Below, piece by piece: positions 1 to 7,433 of a stretch of DNA of 7,433 bases. The position numbers were made by a program, and so were the translations under genes. Under the pieces are notes generated by a model, which saw only the letters and a list, made by a program, of their open reading frames with translations, was not told where the DNA came from and searched no databases. Numbering within the stretch: the first letter of the stretch is position 1; the number at the start of each line of letters is the position of its first letter. This stretch comes from an uncultured Sutterella sp. (GTDB taxonomy: Bacteria > Pseudomonadota > Gammaproteobacteria > Burkholderiales > Burkholderiaceae_F), in NCBI GenBank assembly GCA_900754475.1, contig CAAECY010000140.1:1-7433 (forward strand). Reading direction: 5' to 3'.

Positions 1-653
1 AATGGACGGAAGGCACCTGGCAGAACACCACGGCCGAACACGCCGCGGGCTTTGTGACGCCTGCGGAGCAGCCCTATCACGTCGTCGCCTACGACTTCGG
101 GATCAAGAAGAACATCCTGCGCATGCTCGCCGCTGCGGGCGTGAAGGTGACGGTCGTTCCGGCGCGCACGAGCTTTGACGACGCCATGGCGATGAACCCC
201 GACGGGATCTTCCTCTCGAACGGCCCCGGGGACCCCGCGCCCTGCACGTACGCGATTGAAGTCGCGAAGCAGGCGATTGCCGCCAAGGTGCCGCTTTTCG
301 GCATCTGCCTCGGTCACCAGATCATGGGCCTCGCGGTCGGCGCGAAGACCCTCAAGATGAAGTTCGGGCACCACGGCGGGAACCACCCCGTCGAAGACGT
401 GCGCACGCACCGCGTCTACATCACGAGCCAGAACCATGGGTTTGCGGTCGACGCGGAGACGTTGCCCGAAAACGCCGTTGTGACCCACCGGTCGCTTTTC
501 GACGGGTCGCTCCAGGGCTTTGAGCTTACCGACGCTCCCGCCTTCTGCTTCCAGGGTCACCCCGAAGCGAGCCCCGGCCCCCACGACATTTCGCCGCTTT
601 TCGCGCACTTCGTCGAACTGATGGCCGCCAAGAAGGCCGCCGCCGCGAACTGA
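1..653 (+). CDS. carA: Carbamoyl-phosphate synthase small (glutaminase) subunit, 3' part
   Basis: The reading frame is open from position 3 (WTEGTWQNTTAEHAAGF...) to the TGA at 651-653, so the gene enters from outside the window. The GTG at 54 is internal, not the start. The visible 216 residues are the end of the N-terminal domain plus the whole class I glutamine amidotransferase domain. The nucleophile is the Cys of FGICLGHQ (codon 306-308). The His and Glu of the triad lie in GHPEASPGPHD (558-560 and 564-566). Other family blocks are NPDGIFLSNGPGDPAPC, KMKFGHHGGNHPV, SQNHGFAVD and SLFDGSLQG. The E. coli subunit is about 382 residues, so roughly 170 are missing upstream. The enzyme hydrolyses glutamine and passes ammonia through a tunnel to CarB. 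The product, carbamoyl phosphate, feeds pyrimidine and arginine synthesis. carB follows after 22 nt, so the two are surely one operon. All catalytic residues are present. Confidence 0.98.
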   Translation, partial: WTEGTWQNTTAEHAAGFVTPAEQPYHVVAYDFGIKKNILRMLAAAGVKVTVVPARTSFDDAMAMNPDGIFLSNGPGDPAPCTYAIEVAKQAIAAKVPLFGICLGHQIMGLAVGAKTLKMKFGHHGGNHPVEDVRTHRVYITSQNHGFAVDAETLPENAVVTHRSLFDGSLQGFELTDAPAFCFQGHPEASPGPHDISPLFAHFVELMAAKKAAAAN

Positions 654-664
654 CCCCGCCCGAC

Positions 665-669
665 AAGGA
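665..669 (+). promoter_or_regulatory. Ribosome binding site of carB
   Basis: AAGGA lies 6 nt before the ATG at 676, inside the 22-nt carA-carB gap. It fixes the carB start, which also matches the usual N-terminus of the family (MPKRTDIQSILIIGAGP). I see no promoter or terminator in this gap. Confidence 0.8.
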
Positions 670-675
670 CACATC

Positions 676-3921
<3,246 letters not shown>

Positions 3922-3959
3922 CGTCCGTTGCGACGAAACCGCAACCATCCGCGAAGCGG

Positions 3960-3998
3960 GGAAGCCCCCGGGCGATCAAGGGCGCCCGGGGGACTTCC
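3960..3998 (+). other. Strong GC hairpin just after carB, no T-tract
   Basis: CCCCCGGGCG (3965-3974) pairs perfectly with CGCCCGGGGG (3983-3992) around an 8-nt loop. The stem extends as GGAAG (3960-3964) with CTTCC (3994-3998) past one bulged A (3993). It begins 38 nt after the carB stop. The downstream bases are GAAAAAGAGGGG, so there is no T-tract and it is not a standard intrinsic terminator on either strand. It may protect or define the 3' end of the carAB transcript, but that is inference. A hairpin of the same design sits after the next gene. Confidence 0.75.
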
Positions 3999-4099
3999 GA
4001 AAAAGAGGGGAAAGAGGTGAAGGAGCCCGAACGGCGCCCGAAGAACTTCGAAGCCCCGACCGCTCGCGCAAACTCTTCGATCCCGCTCATACCACGAGC
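3966..4099 (+). repeat. Intergenic 3'-end module, copy A
   Basis: This stretch, behind carB, resembles 7312-7433 behind the next gene. Both start with CCCCGGGCGAT as the left arm of a hairpin, and both have TTCCGAA exactly 29 nt after that start (3995-4001 here). Both then have a diverged linker, a partly similar block around AGCCCCG (4052 onward), and a terminator whose first 21 nt match at 19 positions. The linker is about 12 nt longer here. Shared ancestry is the simplest reading, although part of the similarity could be convergence on stable hairpins. Confidence 0.6.
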
Positions 4100-4110
4100 G
4101 GGATTTTTTT
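4080..4110 (+). terminator. Intrinsic terminator of the carAB operon
   Basis: ATCCCGCTC (4080-4088) pairs over 9 bp with GAGCGGGAT (4096-4104), loop ATACCAC, followed by a run of seven T (4104-4110). There is no T-run on the other side, so it acts on + strand transcripts. It ends transcription about 160-190 nt past the carB stop and separates carAB from the downstream gene. Confidence 0.93.
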
Positions 4111-4150
4111 CGACTGAAAACCCTTGCAAATACGGATCTTGTCTGGTCGG

Positions 4151-4209
4151 CGAACGTTCGAGCGCGAGAGCGTGCGAGAAGAGGGCGCCGCGCGACGTTT
4201 GCTCGCGTG
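4151..4209. promoter_or_regulatory. Two inverted repeats upstream of the candidate promoter
   Basis: CGAACGTTCG (4151-4160) is a perfect 10-bp palindrome. CGCGCGA (4189-4195) pairs with TCGCGTG (4203-4209) with one G-T pair and a 7-nt loop, ending 3 nt before the possible -35 box. Either could be a protein-binding site, but short palindromes are common in GC-rich DNA. Apart from these I see nothing between the terminator at 4110 and the promoter at 4213. Confidence 0.25.
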
Positions 4210-4212
4210 CAC

Positions 4213-4245
4213 TTGACGGCATCGCGGAAAACAAACCGATAGAAT
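4213..4245 (+). promoter_or_regulatory. Candidate sigma-70 promoter of the unknown gene
   Basis: TTGACG (4213-4218) matches the -35 consensus at 5 of 6 positions and TAGAAT (4240-4245) matches the -10 consensus at 5 of 6. The spacer contains an A-rich run (GGAAAACAAACC) in an otherwise GC-rich region. The spacer is 21 nt, clearly longer than the usual 16-18, and I find no better -35 at normal distance. A promoter here is expected because a terminator lies just upstream. If it is right, transcription starts near 4252. Confidence 0.45.
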
Positions 4246-4251
4246 GTCACG

Positions 4252-4348
4252 GCCTTTCGGGCGCACTGCCGCCCGCCCTCGGTTTCCCGCCGCTTGGCGG
4301 GACGAATTGTTTATTCGGGTCGCCCGCCGACCCTCGGAGAAAAATCGC
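4252..4348 (+). promoter_or_regulatory. Structured 5' leader with three hairpins
   Basis: Three perfect 6-bp stems follow one another. They are CGGGCG (4258-4263) with CGCCCG (4270-4275), CCCGCC (4286-4291) with GGCGGG (4296-4301, loop GCTT), and GGGTCG (4317-4322) with CGACCC (4328-4333, loop CCCGC). The last ends 2 nt before the ribosome binding site. CCCGCC occurs three times (4272, 4286, 4323), and the single GGCGGG (4296-4301) could pair with any of them, so alternative folds exist. The second hairpin is followed by ACGAATTGTTTATT, which is only weakly T-rich. It matches no riboswitch class I know. Stems of this kind also arise by chance at high GC. Confidence 0.4.
4336..4340 (+). promoter_or_regulatory. 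Ribosome binding site of the unknown gene
   Basis: GGAGA, followed by AAAATCGC and then ATG at 4349 (8 nt spacing) and a second in-frame ATG at 4352 (11 nt). This favours 4349 as the start over the far upstream ATG at 4244, which overlaps the predicted -10 box. Confidence 0.75.
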
Positions 4349-7285
4349 ATGATGTTCACGAAAACCGAGCTCGAAGAGCTCGATCGGGTGTCGAACACCT
4401 ACGCCAAAGCGCGCGCTTTCATCAAGAACCGCGTCGAGAAGCCGTCGGAAGAGGGCGAGTCGACCTCGGGAGAGGCTTACCAAGACCTCGATACGGTGCT
4501 CATGGCGGCTCTGGCGGATTTTCTCCAAGGGACATACGAAGAGCTTATCGCCGCGCGCGACCTCCTGAAGCAGTCGGAATCGATCGGGCGCGGCAATTTC
4601 GCCTGGACGCTCCTTTCCGCGCAGGTGCTCCTCTATCTCGGTCAAACGGCCGAGGCCCTGGAACTTGCGAAGGCCGCCCACGAAGCGAAACCCGCGAACC
4701 GCGAAGCGGCGCTCACCTACGCGATTCTTCTCGGGGGCGCCCGTCGCTGGAAGGACGCCCTGAAGACGATCGACGGCGTGCTGCCGAAGGACGTCGATCC
4801 GCGCCGTTTGAAGGTGACCTTCCCCGCGGCGGGCACGACCCGTCGTGAAGAGGTGCGTGTCAATCTCGCCCCGTCCGCGCTCGGGGAGGGCGAATCCGAA
4901 GCCGAAGCGACGACCCTCGACATCCTGCGGCTCAGCCGCTATCAGGATCCTCTTCTGCGCGATACGGAGACGCATCGTTTGAAGCGCCTCTTCGACGCGC
5001 GCGACCTTATCCGGAAGCGCGCCAACCTCGCCGCACTCGCGAACCCCTACGTCTATCCCGACGACATCCTCGCGATGCAGGGATCGACCGTCGACGTCTT
5101 CGCGGCGGCGAACTTCGTGAGGCTCTCCGAAATGCTCGTCGAACGTACGGCTGCCGAAGCGAAGATCCTTCGCACGCTGAAGGCGACCCGCCCCGTTGCG
5201 AATGAAAACCGCACGCTTTGGGTTTCCACGTCGTCCCTTTGCGAGCACCCCGTGAAGATCGAATTCGCGATGCCGCGCGGCGGCATCGCGCTCCTCGACC
5301 CCGAACTCGTGCGCTCGCTCGCCCGACGTATCAAACTGAATCGGATCGACCGCGTCGTCATCGACGGCGACGAATACGCCCAACTCGTCGGCGAGGATTC
5401 CTATTTCATGACGCTCAAATCGAACCTGAAGCCCTCGGCCGCCGAGTCGCTTCTGACCGGAGACGAAGATCCGTTGGCGCCCGCCAGAAAAGCCGACCCC
5501 GCTCGACTTCGCAATCCGAACAACACGAAGGCCTGGCTCGCCTACATCGCGAGCTGCCTTGCCGCGGGCGACTACTCGGCCGTCATCTCGGCGATGAACG
5601 AAATTCCGGAACAACTGACGCCGTACCTTTTCAACGAATACGTCCGGGCCATGCTGGCGAGTGAAGATCCCGAAATCGAGACGATCCGTCACACGGTGAG
5701 GGCGATCAAGGTCTTGGAAGGGATGGCCCTTTCCGCGAACCGAAGCCCGTTCTGGACCTACTACATGGCGCTGGCTCTTCATAAGGACGGTCACGCATAC
5801 CTCGCTGCGAAGACCTTCTTCACGGCCGCGTCCGAGGATCGAACCTCGAAATCGCTCCTTCACGCCGCACAAGCGAACGAGGAGGTCGAAACGGGACTCG
5901 TGCTCGCTCCGTTCGCCTTGCGTGCCAAGAGCGTCTGGGAACAGTTGTCCGGTTTCGACAAAATTATCCGTGAAAGCATCGAGGAGGAAGACGATTTCGA
6001 CACCATGCGGTCGCTGGTGCTGAACATTCTGAGTTGCGTCGGTCGTCTTTGGGAAACGGAATTCGCGTACGAAGATAAGGTCTGCGTCCTTCGCCTCGAC
6101 CCCTGCGGCATCGAAAGCACGTACCTGGCGATGCGGGAGTTCGCCGGCCGGATGCCGTTGGAAATGCACAAGGGGTGGCGTGTCGAGATCAGCGAGCCGT
6201 CGCTTGCCGACCTTATGAAGACGGAGGTCCCGAAGAAAATACCCGTTCTCACGGGGTCTTTGAATTTGGAAGACGTCCGAGCGTGGCCGCGCCGTATCGA
6301 CAAGGACCGCTGGGAAGTCGACCTCTGGTCTGAATCGCTCGAAGGCTTGGCGCGACTCAGCAACGAGATGGCTTCTGTGACGGGCGGAGTCGGCGGGTTG
6401 CTTGACATTGCCGTGAGGGATATCCTCAACGGCACGCTCGGCGCGCCCGTCGCCCTGCGCTCTATCGACACGCGTTGGGCGGTTCGAAAGGGTCCCGCGG
6501 GCGAGCCGGGGCTCACCCTTACCGAACTGCGGAAGTTCTTCTACGAGGCCGTTCCCGAGATGCGCGACGCGACCCTTGCCGACCTCACGGAGGAAAGGCT
6601 TGCCTGTACGTTCGAAGCGAACGAAAACCCCGACGCGCCCGTTTTTGAGGACATCTACGCGGGGAAGATCTCGTGCCCGGAAATCGTCCGACCGATCCTC
6701 GAGAAGAAAAGCAACCTCGACCTCACGAATCTCCTCGCCTCGGGTGCGACGGTCGGGGTCTTCGTCTTCGACGTTCGCCCCGTCGCGAACGACACGCGGG
6801 CGAAGAAGGATGCCCGCCGCCGCACGGTGCTGAAGACCTTGCGCGAGCGCATCGAAGCCGACATCGGCGAAGCGGCGGAGATCGCCACCTTCTTCGGCGC
6901 CAACCGCGTCTATGCGGTCTATGCGCTCTGGTTCTCCGCACGAACGATCTTCGAAGCGAAGGTCTTCTTCGGCGAAAAGCGCAACCTCCTCTTCTCGGGT
7001 TTCATGTCGCCCTTCAAGGATACGAACATCCGCTCGTATGCGAGCGTTTGGGGGAACGACCCGGTCTCCGATCCCCGTGACGAAGCCAATCGCCGACTCC
7101 TCAAAAATGCGCGCACCGACGAGGACGAGTATTTCTACTCGGTTGTTGACGACATGGAGAGCAAGGAATTCTTCATGGGCTACGGCGACGACGATTTCGA
7201 GTTCGACCCCGACGACGATGAAGACTTCGACGAGGACGATGCGGACGATGAGGACGAATCGCCCGTCGGCAAGGACGAGGCCTGA
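4349..7285 (+). CDS. Large TPR-like protein of unknown function with acidic tail
   Basis: 978 residues; I do not recognise the family. There is no signal peptide or membrane segment, so it is probably cytosolic. Residues 83-116 fit a TPR (AWTLLSAQVLLYLGQTAEALELA) and 117-150 look like a second. Further TPR-like helices lie near 392-425 (KAWLAYIASCLAAGDYSAVI) and 467-500. Residues 285-365, 575-710 and 795-900 look mixed alpha/beta. The 604-710 part (KGWRVEISEP, WEVDLWSESLEG, a Gly-rich VTGGVGG turn, DILNGTLGAP) reads like a compact domain. A basic helix (RAKKDARRRTVLKTLRERIE, 817-836) precedes the C-terminus. The tail has 19 Asp/Glu in residues 947-970. Continuous codon bias and the absence of TTA, CTA and TCA over most of its length support real coding. 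It has its own terminator on each side and seems to be transcribed alone. TPRs usually bind proteins, so a scaffold or adaptor role is plausible but inferred. The second Met (4352) is an equally possible start. Confidence 0.9.
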   Translation: MMFTKTELEELDRVSNTYAKARAFIKNRVEKPSEEGESTSGEAYQDLDTVLMAALADFLQGTYEELIAARDLLKQSESIGRGNFAWTLLSAQVLLYLGQTAEALELAKAAHEAKPANREAALTYAILLGGARRWKDALKTIDGVLPKDVDPRRLKVTFPAAGTTRREEVRVNLAPSALGEGESEAEATTLDILRLSRYQDPLLRDTETHRLKRLFDARDLIRKRANLAALANPYVYPDDILAMQGSTVDVFAAANFVRLSEMLVERTAAEAKILRTLKATRPVANENRTLWVSTSSLCEHPVKIEFAMPRGGIALLDPELVRSLARRIKLNRIDRVVIDGDEYAQLVGEDSYFMTLKSNLKPSAAESLLTGDEDPLAPARKADPARLRNPNNTKAWLAYIASCLAAGDYSAVISAMNEIPEQLTPYLFNEYVRAMLASEDPEIETIRHTVRAIKVLEGMALSANRSPFWTYYMALALHKDGHAYLAAKTFFTAASEDRTSKSLLHAAQANEEVETGLVLAPFALRAKSVWEQLSGFDKIIRESIEEEDDFDTMRSLVLNILSCVGRLWETEFAYEDKVCVLRLDPCGIESTYLAMREFAGRMPLEMHKGWRVEISEPSLADLMKTEVPKKIPVLTGSLNLEDVRAWPRRIDKDRWEVDLWSESLEGLARLSNEMASVTGGVGGLLDIAVRDILNGTLGAPVALRSIDTRWAVRKGPAGEPGLTLTELRKFFYEAVPEMRDATLADLTEERLACTFEANENPDAPVFEDIYAGKISCPEIVRPILEKKSNLDLTNLLASGATVGVFVFDVRPVANDTRAKKDARRRTVLKTLRERIEADIGEAAEIATFFGANRVYAVYALWFSARTIFEAKVFFGEKRNLLFSGFMSPFKDTNIRSYASVWGNDPVSDPRDEANRRLLKNARTDEDEYFYSVVDDMESKEFFMGYGDDDFEFDPDDDEDFDEDDADDEDESPVGKDEA

Positions 7286-7311
7286 CCGAGCGCGTGCCGC
7301 ACGTGACGGAT

Positions 7312-7337
7312 CCCCGGGCGATGAGGATCGCTCGGGG
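7312..7337 (+). other. GC hairpin after the unknown gene
   Basis: CCCCGGGCGA (7312-7321) pairs with TCGCTCGGGG (7328-7337) over 10 bp with one G-T pair and loop TGAGGA. It starts 26 nt after the stop codon and is followed by CCTTTCC, a weak T-run of three. It has the same left arm as the hairpin after carB. It may be a weak terminator or a 3'-end stabiliser. Confidence 0.7.
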
Positions 7338-7412
7338 CCTTTCCGAAGGAAGCGAACAACGTCGGAACGTCCCTTGAAGCTTCTAGCCCCGGCCCGTCGA
7401 GGGAACGCTCAG

Positions 7413-7433
7413 GATCCCGCTCACACTACGAGC
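7413..7433 (+). terminator. Intrinsic terminator of the unknown gene, right arm cut
   Basis: ATCCCGCTC (7414-7422), loop ACACTAC, then GAGC (7430-7433) where the window ends. The left arm is identical to the carAB terminator and the loop differs at two of seven bases. The rest of the right arm (GGGAT) and the T-tract would lie just outside, which I infer from copy A. Confidence 0.7.

Larger units (their letters stand above)
7312..7433 (+). repeat. Intergenic 3'-end module, copy B (cut by window end)
   Basis: Second copy of the arrangement at 3966-4099: hairpin with left arm CCCCGGGCGAT, TTCCGAA at 7341-7347 (the same 29-nt offset as copy A), a diverged linker, AGCCCCGGCCCGTCG near 7385, then the start of a terminator that matches copy A at 19 of 21 positions. 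The hairpin's G-T pair (7317 with 7332) keeps the stem despite a base change from copy A, which suggests the structure matters. The module probably continues past the window. Confidence 0.6.

Noticed and set aside
54..56. GTG as start of carA
   Set aside because: The frame is open to the window edge and residues before it (WTEGTW) match the CarA family.
3960..3998. First hairpin as a classical rho-independent terminator
   Set aside because: It has no T-tract after it on the plus strand or on the minus strand. The true terminator is at 4080-4110.
4244..4348. Upstream ATG giving a 35-residue N-terminal extension of the unknown protein
   Set aside because: The ATG overlaps the likely -10 box, has no ribosome binding site, and the extension is Arg/Pro-rich translated leader. 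The ATG at 4349 has GGAGA at 8 nt.
4247..6169. 640-codon open frame on the minus strand across the unknown gene
   Set aside because: Same codon-register effect as over carB, with no recognisable protein features.
7187..7258. GAC/GAT/GAG-rich stretch as a DNA tandem repeat
   Set aside because: It is an irregular mix of Asp and Glu codons encoding the acidic tail, without a fixed repeat unit.

Overview
The window is a GC-rich, tightly coded piece of a bacterial chromosome with three genes, all on the + strand: the 3' part of carA, a complete carB, and a 978-residue protein I cannot name. The CarB wording (for example the start MPKRTDIQSILIIGAGP and the middle segment around VYKRVDTCAAEFATTTAYLYS) matches what I recall of Betaproteobacteria, order Burkholderiales. 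A gut Sutterellaceae-type genome is my guess, but nothing here proves the family. Sense Leu/Ser codons TTA, CTA and TCA are absent over long stretches, which also produces very long false antisense ORFs.

Layout. 1-653 is the glutaminase half of carbamoyl-phosphate synthase (carA), cut by the window edge. After 22 nt with a clear ribosome binding site comes carB (676-3921), the two-ATP synthetase subunit. The two make one heterodimeric enzyme that produces carbamoyl phosphate from glutamine, bicarbonate and 2 ATP for pyrimidine and arginine synthesis. Position 3922 to 4348 (427 nt) is non-coding. It holds a strong GC hairpin without a T-tract (3960-3998), a textbook intrinsic terminator (4080-4110), an upstream region with two small inverted repeats, a candidate promoter (4213-4245), and a leader of about 97 nt with three GC-rich hairpins before the ribosome binding site of the next gene. 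Position 4349 to 7285 encodes the large unknown protein: cytosolic, with TPR-like helical stretches, mixed alpha/beta segments and a very acidic tail. The last 148 nt repeat the arrangement seen after carB: a hairpin shortly after the stop codon, then a near-identical terminator that the window cuts in its right arm.

The carAB part is ordinary housekeeping sequence, apart from changes in the CarB allosteric site where the UMP/IMP-binding Asn-Thr-Thr of E. coli is replaced by Met-Ser-Val. The more unusual material is the duplicated 'hairpin, linker, terminator' module downstream of both transcription units, the structured leader of the unknown gene with competing pairings, and the unknown gene itself. 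I see no mobile element, CRISPR array, tRNA or rRNA.
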